Assembly: GCA_965220855.1 (NCBI GenBank)
Contig: CBDCQY010000001.1
Coordinates: 1,240,001 to 1,304,000 of the forward strand
From: Bin95 sp965220855
GTDB taxonomy: Bacteria > Pseudomonadota > Alphaproteobacteria > Bin95
DNA length: 64,000 bases
Direction: 5' to 3'
This document shows, piece by piece, positions 25,100-34,516 of this stretch. Under the pieces are notes generated by a model. That model was not told where the DNA came from. It saw only the letters and a program-made list of their open reading frames with translations, and ran no database searches. The stretch's first letter is position 1. Every line of letters starts with the position of its first letter. Made by a program: the position numbers and the translations under genes.

Positions 25100-26368
25100 C
25101 TATCCGAGTTTCACATTGTCGATGCCGATGATCCGGTCGTAGAGCCAGTAGAGCACCAGCACCACGACCAGCAGGATGACGCCGAGCGCCGCCGCCAGCC
25201 CCCAGTTGAGGCTCGACGAGATGTGGTAGGCGATGCGGTTGGAAATGAAGGTGCCCGAGGTGCCGCCGACCAGCTCCGGCGTGATGTAGTAGCCGATCGA
25301 CAGGATGAAGACGAGGATGGCCCCGGCGCCGATGCCCGGCACGGTCTGCGGGAAATAGACCCGCCAGAACGCCGTCCAGTCGGTGGCGCCCAGCGACTTG
25401 GCGGCGCGCATGTAGCTCGGCGGGATCGTCCGCATCACCGAATAGAGCGGCAGGATCATGAAGGGCAGCAGGATATGCGTCATGGCGATGATCGTGCCGG
25501 TCTGGTTGTTGATCATCAGCAGCCGCGCATCGTCGCCGACCAGGCCGAGAAAGACCAGCGTGTCGTTGATGACGCCCTGTTGCTGCAGCAGCACCTTCCA
25601 GGCCGAGGTGCGCACCAGCAGCGAGGTCCAGAAGGGCAGCAGCACCAGGATCATCAGCAGGTTCGAGCTGCGCAGCGGCAGCGTCGCCAGCAGAAAGGCG
25701 ACCGGATAGCCGATGAGCAGGCAGGAGAGCGTGATGACGACGCTCAGCACCAGGGTGCGCTCGAACAGAAAGATGTAGATCTGCTCGTTTTCCGGCTTCA
25801 TCTCGACGCCGTCGGCGCCGAGGCGCGCATCGACGGCGCCCAGGAAATAGCCGGAGGTGTAGGGGCCGGCGAACCGCTTGATGACGGCCCAGGTCTCGGG
25901 ATCGCCCCAGCTCTTGTTGACCTTGAGGAACTGGGCGGCGAGGTCGCCGTCCTCCTTCATGCGCTTCACGCGCCGGCCGGTCTTGCGCAGCAGGCTGGCG
26001 ATGCCGGTCTGCTCATAGTTGAGGCGCGAGCCGAGCCGGGTGTGCGCCTTGGCGGCGACCGCGGCCTTGAGGTCTTTGTGCAGGGCGGCGAAGACCGCCT
26101 CGCCCGGCGGCTGGCCGGAGGTTTCGTCCCAATCTTCGAGCGCGCGGACGGTCAGCGGCAGGGTTTCCGGCACGATCGCGTTTTCGACCGACCGGAACAG
26201 CATGTCGGCGATGGGCGCGACGAAGGTGACGAGAATGAAGATCAGCAGCGGCGCGATCAGCGCCAGCGCGCGCAGCTTTTGCAGGCGGAGCGCGCGGGCG
26301 AGCGACTGCCGGAGCGGCCGGCCGTCGGCCGTCAGGATCGGCCCGGAATCGCTGGCGCTCTCTGCCAT
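25100..26368 (-). CDS. ABC transporter permease, PotB-like, with long periplasmic insertion
   Basis: A 422-residue permease. The C-terminal part from about residue 200 is a normal PotB-like six-helix unit with the EAA loop A-A-K-S-L-G-A-T-D followed by F-W-R-V-Y-F-P-Q-T. It is over 120 residues longer than E. coli PotB because of a hydrophilic insertion of about 130 residues between the first and second membrane helices (roughly 60-195), presumably periplasmic. Such insertions are seen in alphaproteobacterial PotB-like proteins. It sits between the binding-protein gene and the PotC-like gene. Confidence 0.92.
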   Translation of the reverse strand: MAESASDSGPILTADGRPLRQSLARALRLQKLRALALIAPLLIFILVTFVAPIADMLFRSVENAIVPETLPLTVRALEDWDETSGQPPGEAVFAALHKDLKAAVAAKAHTRLGSRLNYEQTGIASLLRKTGRRVKRMKEDGDLAAQFLKVNKSWGDPETWAVIKRFAGPYTSGYFLGAVDARLGADGVEMKPENEQIYIFLFERTLVLSVVITLSCLLIGYPVAFLLATLPLRSSNLLMILVLLPFWTSLLVRTSAWKVLLQQQGVINDTLVFLGLVGDDARLLMINNQTGTIIAMTHILLPFMILPLYSVMRTIPPSYMRAAKSLGATDWTAFWRVYFPQTVPGIGAGAILVFILSIGYYITPELVGGTSGTFISNRIAYHISSSLNWGLAAALGVILLVVVLVLYWLYDRIIGIDNVKLG

Positions 26369-26443
26369 CGGACGATCGGCGCTTCTTGTCGGCGAAAGAG
26401 GTCGGGGCGGAGAGGTCCGCAGACCCCGCCGCCCCGAAGACGC

Positions 26444-27541
26444 CTATTTCGCGAGCCAGGTCTGGAACTTCGCGTCGATATCGTCGCGATAGTCCGCCCA
26501 GAACTCGTAGTTGTAGAGCAGCGTGTTGCGGGAGTTCTCCGGGTCGGTCGGCATGTGCGGGGCCATGTCGATGCCGAGCGTGGCGTGCTTGCCGACCAGC
26601 GGAGCCGAGGACGCGCGCGTCGGGCCGTAGGAGATGTATTTCGCCTGGTCCGCGAGGCGCTGCGTGTCGGTGGCGAAGTAGATGTAGTCGAGCGCCTGCT
26701 TCTTGCGCTCGTCGCTCAGATTGGCCGGGATGATCCAGCCGTCGAGGTCGAACACCTGGCCGTCCCAGAGCATGGCGACCGGCTGCTTCTGCTCCTCGAT
26801 CAGCGCGAACAGACGCCCGTTATAGGTGGAGCCCATCACCACCTCGCCATCGGCGAGCAGCTGCGGCGTGTCGGCGCCCGCCGACCACCAGACCACCTGG
26901 TCCTTGATGGTGTCGAGCTTGGCGAAGGCGCGCGCCTGGCCCTCTTCGGTCGCCAGCATGTCGTAGACGTCCGCCTTGGCGACGCCGTCGCACATCAGCG
27001 CCCATTCCATATTGTTGATCGGGCGCTTCTCCAGGCTGCGCATCCCCGGATAGGTGTCCAGGTCGAACACCGCGCAGACATCCTTGGGCGGCGTGTCGCC
27101 CACCATGTCGGTGCGATAGCCGAAGGTCGTCGAATAGACGATCTGCGGGATGAAGCAGTCGGAGACCAGGAACTCGCCGAAATCCTGCGAGGCCGGCGTG
27201 CCGTCCGGCGCCGCGGCCAGCATCTTGTCGGGGTCGATCTCCATGGCGAGGCCCTCGTCGCAGAGGCGAATGGCGTCCGCCGCCACCACATCGACGACAT
27301 CCCAGGTCGTGTTGCCGGCTTCCGCCATGGCGCGCAGCTTGGCGACCGCCTCGGCCGAGCTCTCGTCATTGATGATGTTCACGCCCGGATTCTTGGCCAT
27401 GTAGGGGTCGTGATAGGCCTTCTGCTGCGACGCCGAATAGGCCCCGCCCCAGGACACGATGGTCATGTCCTGCGCCTGGGCCGCGCCGGCAAGCGCGGTG
27501 GCGCCGAGCGCGCCGGCCGCCAGGAAAATTCTGAGCTTCAT
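26444..27541 (-). CDS. Periplasmic substrate-binding protein, PotD-like
   Basis: A 365-residue secreted protein with signal peptide M-K-L-R-I-F-L-A-A-G-A-L-G ending A-Q-A-Q-D near residue 24. The mature part opens T-I-V-S-W-G-G-A-Y-S, typical of PotD/PotF-type binding proteins, and ends with the helix region W-A-D-Y-R-D-D-I-D. It would deliver substrate to the PotB/PotC-like permeases. Start chosen at 27541, where the signal peptide begins; GAAGGAGAG lies upstream. The order ATPase, binding protein, permease, permease differs from E. coli potABCD but is common in alphaproteobacteria. Confidence 0.92.
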   Translation of the reverse strand: MKLRIFLAAGALGATALAGAAQAQDMTIVSWGGAYSASQQKAYHDPYMAKNPGVNIINDESSAEAVAKLRAMAEAGNTTWDVVDVVAADAIRLCDEGLAMEIDPDKMLAAAPDGTPASQDFGEFLVSDCFIPQIVYSTTFGYRTDMVGDTPPKDVCAVFDLDTYPGMRSLEKRPINNMEWALMCDGVAKADVYDMLATEEGQARAFAKLDTIKDQVVWWSAGADTPQLLADGEVVMGSTYNGRLFALIEEQKQPVAMLWDGQVFDLDGWIIPANLSDERKKQALDYIYFATDTQRLADQAKYISYGPTRASSAPLVGKHATLGIDMAPHMPTDPENSRNTLLYNYEFWADYRDDIDAKFQTWLAK

Positions 27542-27615
27542 CGGGTCTCTCCTTCTGGTTCGCTCATCGGTCATCGCGCCGGCCGTCTTCGCAGGCGGCC
27601 GGCGTCGTCTGAGGT

Positions 27616-28737
27616 TCACGCCGCGTCCAGCGCGCGGCAATCGTCGGTCAGCCAGCCGATCGGCGTGGTCTGCCCCACCTGGAGCACGGAATGCTGCGAG
27701 GAGTTGGGGATCTTGACGATGAAATCGTCGCAATCCGCGACTTCCATGCGGCAGCGAATATGGTCGCCCAGATAGATGAGCTCCACCACCTTGCCCTCGA
27801 GCCGGTTGGGCGCGGCGTTGTCCGCGATCAGCACGCGCTCGGGGCGGATCGACAGCATGGTGCGCGAGCCGACCTCGCCGCAGCACACGGCCAGCGCGCC
27901 GATCTCCGTCGTGTCGGCGAGGCGCACCCTGGCCTCCCGGCCGTCGAGGGTGGTCACCGTGCCGTCCAGCTTGTTGTTCTCGCCGATAAACTGGGCGACG
28001 AAAGCGTTTTCCGGGCGTTCGTAGAGATCCTCCGGCGTCGCCAGCTGCTGGATCACGCCGTCGTTGAAGACCGCGATCCGGTCCGACATGGTGAGCGCCT
28101 CGGACTGGTCGTGCGTGACATAGACCACCGTGACGCCCAGCCGCTCGTGCAGATGCTTGATCTCATACTGCATATGCTCGCGCAGCTGCTTGTCGAGCGC
28201 GCCGAGCGGCTCGTCCATCAGCACCAGGTCCGGCTCGAAGACCAGCGCGCGGGCGAGCGCCACGCGCTGCTGCTGGCCGCCGGAAAGCTGCGCGGGGCGC
28301 CGGCCGGCGAACTCCGCGCTCGCCATCTGGACCATGTCGAGCGCGCGCTCGACCTTCTCCTCCACCTCGGCGCGGCCCATGCGGCGCACCTGCAGCGGAA
28401 AGGCCAGGTTCTCCGCCACCGTCATATGCGGGAACAGAGCGTAATTCTGGAACACCATGCCGATGCCGCGCCGGTGCGGCGGGATATTGTTGATCGGCCG
28501 GCCGCCGAGGCCGATCCGGCCATGCGTGGCGACCTCGAAGCCGGCCAGCATCATCAGGCAGGTGGTCTTGCCGGAGCCCGAGGGCCCGAGCATCGTCAGG
28601 AACTCGCCGCGCGCGATCTGCAGGTTCAGATCCTTGACGACAAGCGTCTGACCGTCATAGCTCTTCTGCACGCCTTCGAACTCAACGAAGGCGCGGTCGC
28701 TCTCGGACACATCGACTCCCGGCGCGATATCGCGCAT
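27616..28737 (-). CDS. ABC transporter ATP-binding protein, PotA-like
   Basis: A 373-residue ATPase of the spermidine/putrescine class. The Walker A motif is G-P-S-G-S-G-K-T-T near residue 53, the Q-loop is in V-F-Q-N-Y-A-L-F-P, the signature is L-S-G-G-Q-Q-Q-R, Walker B is L-V-L-M-D-E-P-L-G-A-L-D, and the switch His is in Y-V-T-H-D-Q. A TOBE-type regulatory domain fills the C-terminus from about residue 290. ATG at 28737 was chosen over the more upstream one at 28794 because conserved sequence starts soon after it. First gene of the transporter operon. Confidence 0.94.
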   Translation of the reverse strand: MRDIAPGVDVSESDRAFVEFEGVQKSYDGQTLVVKDLNLQIARGEFLTMLGPSGSGKTTCLMMLAGFEVATHGRIGLGGRPINNIPPHRRGIGMVFQNYALFPHMTVAENLAFPLQVRRMGRAEVEEKVERALDMVQMASAEFAGRRPAQLSGGQQQRVALARALVFEPDLVLMDEPLGALDKQLREHMQYEIKHLHERLGVTVVYVTHDQSEALTMSDRIAVFNDGVIQQLATPEDLYERPENAFVAQFIGENNKLDGTVTTLDGREARVRLADTTEIGALAVCCGEVGSRTMLSIRPERVLIADNAAPNRLEGKVVELIYLGDHIRCRMEVADCDDFIVKIPNSSQHSVLQVGQTTPIGWLTDDCRALDAA

Positions 28738-28874
28738 TTGCCATGGTAGATTATCGACATCGGGCGCGCGGCGAAAGGGGGCGCATCGCCGCATTCGCCC
28801 GGCTTTCCCGCCGGCCGGCTTGCTGCTGCGCCGGCAGGCGGGTTCCGGAACGACTGTCTCGGAAGGAACCGGTC

Positions 28875-29111
28875 ATGGCCAAGCAACTTCTTCACCTCGT
28901 CCTCGGCGGGCGCCTGACGCATCCCGACGGAACCGAATTCGCCGATCTCGACGCCCTCGACATCGTGGGCGTCTTCCCCAACTACGCCGAGGCCTGCAAG
29001 GCGTGGAAGGCGAAGGCGCAGAGCACCGTGGACGATGCCCATATGCGCTATTTCGTGGTGCATCTGCACCGGCTGCTCGATCCGGGCGCGCCGACGGCGG
29101 ACGCTCACTGA
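28875..29111 (+). CDS. DUF4170 domain protein
   Basis: A 78-residue protein that matches the small DUF4170 family by pattern: L-V-L-G-G-R-L near residue 8, L-D-A-L-D-I-V-G-V-F-P-N-Y, A-W-K-A-K-A-Q-S-T-V-D-D-A-H-M-R-Y-F and a C-terminal H-L-H-R-L-L-D-P. The family is widespread in alphaproteobacteria and has no established function. It starts after GGAAGGAA and its TGA overlaps the ATG of the TPP enzyme gene as TGATG, so the two are cotranscribed. Confidence 0.85.
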   Translation: MAKQLLHLVLGGRLTHPDGTEFADLDALDIVGVFPNYAEACKAWKAKAQSTVDDAHMRYFVVHLHRLLDPGAPTADAH

Positions 29112-30757
29112 TGGACGGCGGCCAGGCGCTGGCGGAGACGCTGGCGGCGTGGGGCGTCGAGGTCGCCTTCGCGGTTCCGGGCGAGAGCTATCTGCCGGTG
29201 CTCGCCGGCCTGCAGCGCCACGCCAATCGCATCCGGCTGGCGACGCCCCGGCATGAGTCGGGCGTGACCTTCGCCTGCGCCGCCTACGGACGGCTCGCCG
29301 GCAAGCCCGCGGTCGGGCTGGTCAGTCGCGGCCCCGGCGCGACCAACGCCTCCATCGGCCTGCATGTGGCGCGGCAGGACTCCGTGCCCATGCTGCTGGT
29401 CATCGGCGATGTGCCGACCGCCTCCAGGGGCCGCGAGGCGTTCCAGGAGCTCGACTATCGCGCCATGTTCGCCGGCATGGCGAAGGCGGTGCTGGAGCCG
29501 GAGACGGCGGCCGACGCGCCGGCGAAGGCGGCGGAGGCGCTCGCGCTCGCCGTCGCCGGGCGGCCGGGGCCGGTGGTGCTGGTCATGCCGAAGGATATTT
29601 CCGACGCCGACGCCGGCGCGCCGGACATCCCGCCGCCGACGCCGCGCACGGCCCTGCTGCCCGACCCCGAGGCGGTGGCGGAGGCGGCGCGCCGGATCGA
29701 CGCCGCGCGCCGGCCGATCGTCATCGCCGGCGAGCTGGTCGCCTTCGACGGCGCGGAAGCGGCGCTCGCCGCCTTCGCCGAGGCCAGCGGGGCGGCCGTC
29801 ACCGCCGCCTATCGCTGTCAGGACGCGATCGACAACAACCACCCCGCCTATATCGGCCATCTGGAGATCAATCGCGACGATTTCCAGGACCGGGCCTGGG
29901 CGGAGGCCGATCTGGTCGTCGCCGCCGGGGCGCGCCTCGACGGCATCACGACGCGCGACTTCTCCATGATCCGCGCCGACCAGACGCTGATCCACATCTT
30001 CCCCGACGCCGAGGTGCTGGCGCGCTGGCCGTCGCAGGTCGCGCTCCGGGCCGACGCCGGGGCGGCGCTGGCGGCGCTCACGGCTCGGGTCGCGCCCGGC
30101 GACGCCGCCCGGCGCGACTGGCGGGCGGGCCTGCATGAGGCCTGGCGGCGCTTCTCCCGGCCGGAGTCGGCGGTCGTCCGGGGGCGGGTCGATCCGGCGC
30201 GGGTCGCGGCGGAGGCGCGCCGGCAGCTGCCGCCGGAGGCGGTGGTCATCACCGACAGCGGCACCTTCGCGCGCTGGGTGCATCGCTATTTTCCCTTCAC
30301 CGCGCCGAAGAGCCAGGCGGGGCCGATGGCGGGCGCGATGGGCTACGCCGCGCCGGGCGGTATCGGCGCGGCGCTTGCCCGACCCGGCGCGCCGGTGGTC
30401 GCCTTCGTCGGCGATGGCGGCTTCCTCATGACCGGGCAGGAGGCGGTGACGCTCGCGCAGGAGCGCCTGCCGGTGAAGATCGTCGTCTGCGACAATGGCG
30501 CCTGGGGCTCGATTTTGACCTCGCAGCAGACGCGCTATGGCGAGGGCGGCATTTTCGGCACCCGGCTGGACAGTCCCGATTTCGAGGCGCTCGGCCGCGC
30601 CTACGGGCTGCATTCGGCCAGGGTGCGGGAGACAGACGAGTTCCCGGAGGCCTTTGCGGCCGCGCTCGCCCATCCCGGCCCCGCGCTGATCCATCTCGAA
30701 CTGGACGAGCGCGACATCTCGCCCTTCAGCGGCCAGGCGCAGTCCTACCGGGTCTGA
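29111..30757 (+). CDS. Thiamine-diphosphate-dependent enzyme, acetolactate synthase-like
   Basis: A 548-residue protein with the three domains of the acetohydroxyacid synthase/benzoylformate decarboxylase superfamily. The catalytic Glu is in R-H-E-S-G-V near residue 55, and the TPP motif V-G-D-G-G-F-L-M-T-G runs to D-N-G-A-W-G-S-I near residue 460. The N-terminal F-A-V-P-G-E-S-Y-L-P and S-R-G-P-G-A-T-N are typical of the group. No regulatory subunit gene is nearby, so it need not serve branched-chain amino acid synthesis; it may be a 2-oxoacid decarboxylase or ligase. Confidence 0.88.
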   Translation: MDGGQALAETLAAWGVEVAFAVPGESYLPVLAGLQRHANRIRLATPRHESGVTFACAAYGRLAGKPAVGLVSRGPGATNASIGLHVARQDSVPMLLVIGDVPTASRGREAFQELDYRAMFAGMAKAVLEPETAADAPAKAAEALALAVAGRPGPVVLVMPKDISDADAGAPDIPPPTPRTALLPDPEAVAEAARRIDAARRPIVIAGELVAFDGAEAALAAFAEASGAAVTAAYRCQDAIDNNHPAYIGHLEINRDDFQDRAWAEADLVVAAGARLDGITTRDFSMIRADQTLIHIFPDAEVLARWPSQVALRADAGAALAALTARVAPGDAARRDWRAGLHEAWRRFSRPESAVVRGRVDPARVAAEARRQLPPEAVVITDSGTFARWVHRYFPFTAPKSQAGPMAGAMGYAAPGGIGAALARPGAPVVAFVGDGGFLMTGQEAVTLAQERLPVKIVVCDNGAWGSILTSQQTRYGEGGIFGTRLDSPDFEALGRAYGLHSARVRETDEFPEAFAAALAHPGPALIHLELDERDISPFSGQAQSYRV

Positions 30758-30764
30758 CGGCCCG

Positions 30765-31142
30765 TCAGCACTGCAAAAAGTCGTTCGGCCGCTGGAAGAT
30801 GCCGAGCATCAGCGCGCCGCCGGGCGAGCGCGCCTCATGCCGGCTGCCGGCCGGGCGCCAGACGAAATCGCCCGCCCGGACCTCGCCGTCCGCATCCTCG
30901 AAAGCGCCTTCCAGCACATAGGTCTGCTCGATGGCGGTGTGCTCGTGCAGCGGCAGCACGGCGCCCGGCTCCCAGCGGAACAGCGCCGTCATCAGCCCGG
31001 TGGCCTCGTCCTCCAGCAGCACCTTGACCGACACGCCCGGATAGGGCGTTTCGCGCCAGGGCAGGCCGGCGACCTCCACGATGCGCGAGGCCAGCGGCGC
31101 AAGGCCGTCATGGGCGGCGGTGTCGGGCGTTCGCGGCGCCAT
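30765..31142 (-). CDS. Cupin-domain protein
   Basis: A 125-residue single-domain cupin. The first cupin motif reads L-P-L-H-E-H-T-A-I-E-Q-T-Y-V-L-E-G near residues 67-83, with two His and one Glu as metal ligands, and the second motif G-D-F-V-W-R-P-A-G-S-R-H-E is near 94-106. It resembles the cupin half of ChrR-like anti-sigma factors and of small stand-alone cupins. The function is not known. Start at 31142 is preceded by AGGGAGGG. It converges on the TPP enzyme gene. Confidence 0.8.
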   Translation of the reverse strand: MAPRTPDTAAHDGLAPLASRIVEVAGLPWRETPYPGVSVKVLLEDEATGLMTALFRWEPGAVLPLHEHTAIEQTYVLEGAFEDADGEVRAGDFVWRPAGSRHEARSPGGALMLGIFQRPNDFLQC

Positions 31143-31175
31143 GGTGCGGACCCTCCCTGAAGCGCAACTCCGGCT

Positions 31176-31181
31176 ATTATA
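31176..31181 (-). promoter_or_regulatory. Candidate -10 element (TATAAT) of the cupin gene
   Basis: A perfect TATAAT reads on the minus strand, 34 bases before the cupin ATG and upstream of its AGGGAGGG ribosome-binding site. No convincing -35 box was found, so this may be activator-dependent or fortuitous. Confidence 0.35.
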
Positions 31182-31212
31182 GCCCGCAGCATCGCGGCCA
31201 GGGGGAGCCTGC

Positions 31213-33333
31213 ATGACCATCCGCATCGAGACGCTCGACGCCTTCTTCAACCCGCGATCGGTGGCGATCGTCGGCGCGTCTTCCAATTTCGCCAAGATCG
31301 GCGGCCGGCCGGTCCACAACATGAAGCTCTCCGGCTATGGCGGCCATATCTACCCGGTCAATCCCGGCTCGGGCGAGATTCAGGGCCTGCCGGCCTTCCC
31401 GACGGTCGGCGACATTCCGGGTCCCGTCGATATGGCGGTAATCGTGGTGCCGATGCCGCATGTCGAATCCGCCGTCCAGGCCTGCATCGAAAAGGGCGTG
31501 CAGGCGGCGATCGTGCTGTCGTCCGGCTTCGCCGAAATCTCGGAGGAGGGCGCGCGCGCCCAGCGCCGCCTCGCCGATCTCGGCGCCGAGGGCGGCCTGC
31601 GCATCATGGGGCCGAACTGCATGGGCGTGATGAACACCGGCGCGGGCATGATCGCCACCTTCATCTCCGCGATCGGCGACACCGGGCCGGAGACCGGCAC
31701 GATCTCGGTCGCCGCGCAGTCGGGCGCCTTCGGCGGCCATTGCTTCACGCTCGCGCGCCAGCGCGGCCTCGGCCTCAATCTCTGGGCCACGATGGGCAAC
31801 CAGTGCGATGTCGAGTTCTCGGACTGCCTCGCCTATATGGCGCGCGACCCCGGCACCAGCGTGGTGCTGGGCTACATGGAGGGCGTGCAGGACGCCGACA
31901 AGCTGGTCGAGGCGCTGGAGATCGCCCGCGAGGCGGCCAAGCCGGTGGTGCTGATGAAGGTCGGGCGCTCGGAGGTCGGCAGCGCGGCGGCGGCCTCGCA
32001 CACCGCCTCGCTCACCGGCTCCGACGCCGTGTTCGACGCGCTGCTGCGCCAGTATGACGTCTGGCGCCCGCACTCCATCGACGAGATGTTCGATGTCGGC
32101 TACGCCTTCGCCGGCGGCCGCCTGCCGAAGAGCGCCAGAACGGGCGTCATCACCGTCTCCGGCGGCGTCGGCGTCATCATGGCGGACGCCGCCGAGGACG
32201 CCGGTCTGGAGCTGCCGGCGCTGCCGGAGGCGACGCAGGCGCGCATGAAGGCGCTGGTGCCCTTCGCCGGCACGCGCAATCCGCTCGATGTCACCGCGCA
32301 GTTCATCAACGACGCCAGCCTGATGGAGACGATGTATGGCGCGCTGCTGGCCGATGGCGACTATGCGAGCGCCGTCTGCTTCCTGGCCGGCGTCGGGCTC
32401 AATCCGGTGATGATGGAGGCGCTGGAGCCGAGTCTCGAGGCGGTGGCGGCGCGCTTTCCCGAGCATCTGCATGTGCTCTCCATCCTGACCACGCCGGAGC
32501 GCCGCGACGCCCTCCAGGCGATGGGCTATCTCGTCTATGAAGACCCGAGCCGGGCGATCCACGCGCTGGCGGTGCTGGCGCGCTATGCGGCGGCGCTGGA
32601 GCGCGGCCCCGCCGGCGCGCCGCCGGAACTGCCCGCCGGCGCGCCGCGACTGGCGGCCGGGGCGGCCATAAACGAGGTCGAGGGCAAGCGACTGCTGGCG
32701 GCCGCCGGCCTGCCGGCCGTCTCCGAGCGACTGGTGAATTCGGCCGAGGCGGCCGCGGCGGCCGCCGGAGAGCTCGGCTTCCCGGTGGTCATGAAGATCG
32801 TCTCCCCGGACATCCTCCACAAGTCCGAGATCGGCGGCGTGATGCTGAATGTGGCGACGCCGGAGGCCGCAGAGGCGGCCTATGGCGAGTTGATCGCGCG
32901 CGCCGGGGCGCATGCCCCGGACGCCCGGATCGACGGCGTACTGGTCGCGCCGATGGTCTCCGGCGGGGTCGAGACCATCCTCGGCGTCGTCCGCGACCCG
33001 GTGTTCGGCCCGGTGGTGATGTTCGGGCTGGGCGGCATTTTCGTCGAGGTGCTGAAGGATGTGACCTTCCGCATCGCGCCCTTCGGCGTCGATGAGGCGC
33101 GGCGGATGATCCGCGAGGTGCGCGGCTATCCGATGCTGCAAGGCGTGCGCGGCGCGCCGCCGGCGGACGAGGCGGCGCTGGCCGAGGCGCTGGCGCGGCT
33201 GTCCGCGTTCGCCGCCGCCAACGCCGATGTGCTGGAGACCATCGACGTGAACCCCTTCATCGTGCTGCCGGAGGGCGAGGGCGCGCTGGCGGTGGATGCG
33301 CTGGTGGCGGTCCGGGAAGCGCCCGGCGCATGA
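31213..33333 (+). CDS. Acyl-CoA synthetase (ADP-forming) family protein
   Basis: A 706-residue fused NDP-forming acyl-CoA synthetase. Domain order: CoA-binding Rossmann domain (about 5-140, with F-N-P-R-S-V-A-I-V-G-A-S), succinyl-CoA-ligase-like domains (about 150-450, with S-H-T-A-S-L-T-G-S-D-A carrying the phosphorylatable His), and an ATP-grasp domain (about 480-700, with P-V-V-M-K-I-V-S-P-D-I-L-H-K-S and G-G-V). It makes acyl-CoA from a carboxylate, CoA and ATP, giving ADP, or the reverse. It begins a cluster of CoA-handling genes and overlaps the next gene as ATGA. Confidence 0.9.
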   Translation: MTIRIETLDAFFNPRSVAIVGASSNFAKIGGRPVHNMKLSGYGGHIYPVNPGSGEIQGLPAFPTVGDIPGPVDMAVIVVPMPHVESAVQACIEKGVQAAIVLSSGFAEISEEGARAQRRLADLGAEGGLRIMGPNCMGVMNTGAGMIATFISAIGDTGPETGTISVAAQSGAFGGHCFTLARQRGLGLNLWATMGNQCDVEFSDCLAYMARDPGTSVVLGYMEGVQDADKLVEALEIAREAAKPVVLMKVGRSEVGSAAAASHTASLTGSDAVFDALLRQYDVWRPHSIDEMFDVGYAFAGGRLPKSARTGVITVSGGVGVIMADAAEDAGLELPALPEATQARMKALVPFAGTRNPLDVTAQFINDASLMETMYGALLADGDYASAVCFLAGVGLNPVMMEALEPSLEAVAARFPEHLHVLSILTTPERRDALQAMGYLVYEDPSRAIHALAVLARYAAALERGPAGAPPELPAGAPRLAAGAAINEVEGKRLLAAAGLPAVSERLVNSAEAAAAAAGELGFPVVMKIVSPDILHKSEIGGVMLNVATPEAAEAAYGELIARAGAHAPDARIDGVLVAPMVSGGVETILGVVRDPVFGPVVMFGLGGIFVEVLKDVTFRIAPFGVDEARRMIREVRGYPMLQGVRGAPPADEAALAEALARLSAFAAANADVLETIDVNPFIVLPEGEGALAVDALVAVREAPGA

Positions 33334-34508
33334 GCCGCCGGCCGGTCATCGTCGGCGCGGCGGATGCGCCGACGCATGAGCGCGGCCGGGCGCTGCCCGG
33401 CGCGACGGTGCTCTCCATCCAGCGCGACGCCGCCGGCGAGGCGCTGGCCCAGGCGGGGCTGACGATGCGCGATGTCGATGGGCTGGCCGTCGCCGGCATG
33501 TGGGGAATGCCGGGGCCGGGCGCGATGCAGCCCGTGCTGCTGAGCGAATATCTGGGCCTCGAATGGCCGCGCTATCTGGACGGCACCAATATCGGCGGGG
33601 CGGCGTTCGTGCTCCATGCCGGGCGGGCGGCGGAGGCGATTCGCGCCGGCCAGGCCGAGACGGTGCTGATCGTTTACGGTTCGCTGCAGAAGAGCCAGGC
33701 GGGGCGCGCGCTCGGCGGCCGGCCGGCGATGTTCTCGAACCAGTGGGACATTCCCGCGGGCCTGCCGCTGCCGGTCGGCGCCTACGCCATGGCGGCGGCG
33801 CGCCACGCCCATGTCCATGGCTCGACCCCCGAGACGCTCGCCGAGATCGCGGTGGCGGCGCGCGCCTGGGCGGGGCTCAATCCGGCGGCCGCTTTCCGCG
33901 AGCCGATCACCATCGACGATGTGCTGGGCGCGCGCCGGATCGCCTCGCCGCTGGGCCGGCTCGACTGCTGCCTGGTCACCGATGGCGGCGGCGCGGTGGT
34001 GATGACCACCGAGGAGCGCGCCCGCGATCTCGACGCCCGGCCGGTTTATGTGCTGGGGCACGGCGCGTCCGCCTCGCACAGCAGCATCGCGCATATGCCG
34101 GACATGGCGCGCCTGGAGGTCGCCGAGCGCGCCTCGCGCGCGGCCTACGCCATGGCCGGGCGCCGGCCGGCGGAGATGGACCTCGCCATGCTCTATGACA
34201 GCTTCACCATCACCGTGCTGCTGACCCTGGAGGCGGTCGGCCTTTGCGGGCGCGGCGAGGGCCGGGACTTCGTGAAAGGCGGGCGCATCGCGCCCGGCGG
34301 GGCCTTTCCGGTCAACACCAATGGCGGCGGTTTGTCCTGTTGCCATCCCGGCATGTATGGGCTTTTCACCATCATCGAGGCGGCGCGCCAGCTGTGGGGC
34401 GTCGCCGGCGACCGGCAGGTCGAGGGCGCGCGCACCGCGATCTGCCACGGCACGGGCGGCGTGCTGTCGTCCGCCGCGACGCTGATTCTCTCCACCGAAA
34501 GGGATTAG
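33330..34508 (+). CDS. SCP2/Ltp2-like thiolase-fold protein (second copy)
   Basis: A 392-residue thiolase-superfamily protein, distantly similar to and the same length as the one at 17797. The nucleophile region reads I-G-G-A-A-F (residues 88-93), again without Cys. The later motifs are kept: L-Y-D-S-F-T-I-T-V-L, N-T-N-G-G-G, C-C-H-P-G-M-Y-G and C-H-G-T-G-G. Like the other copy it is followed by a DUF35 gene, here after eight bases. The pairing supports a heteromeric aldolase- or thiolase-like enzyme acting on acyl-CoA thioesters, probably on products of the neighbouring synthetase and dehydrogenase. Confidence 0.85.
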   Translation: MSRRPVIVGAADAPTHERGRALPGATVLSIQRDAAGEALAQAGLTMRDVDGLAVAGMWGMPGPGAMQPVLLSEYLGLEWPRYLDGTNIGGAAFVLHAGRAAEAIRAGQAETVLIVYGSLQKSQAGRALGGRPAMFSNQWDIPAGLPLPVGAYAMAAARHAHVHGSTPETLAEIAVAARAWAGLNPAAAFREPITIDDVLGARRIASPLGRLDCCLVTDGGGAVVMTTEERARDLDARPVYVLGHGASASHSSIAHMPDMARLEVAERASRAAYAMAGRRPAEMDLAMLYDSFTITVLLTLEAVGLCGRGEGRDFVKGGRIAPGGAFPVNTNGGGLSCCHPGMYGLFTIIEAARQLWGVAGDRQVEGARTAICHGTGGVLSSAATLILSTERD

Positions 34509-34516
34509 CCCGCCCC

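Noticed and set aside
30751..30770. Palindrome CTGACGGCCCGTCAG between the convergent TPP-enzyme and cupin genes
   Set aside because: The stem is only five base pairs with a GC loop and no T-tract; it includes both stop codons, so it is probably chance.
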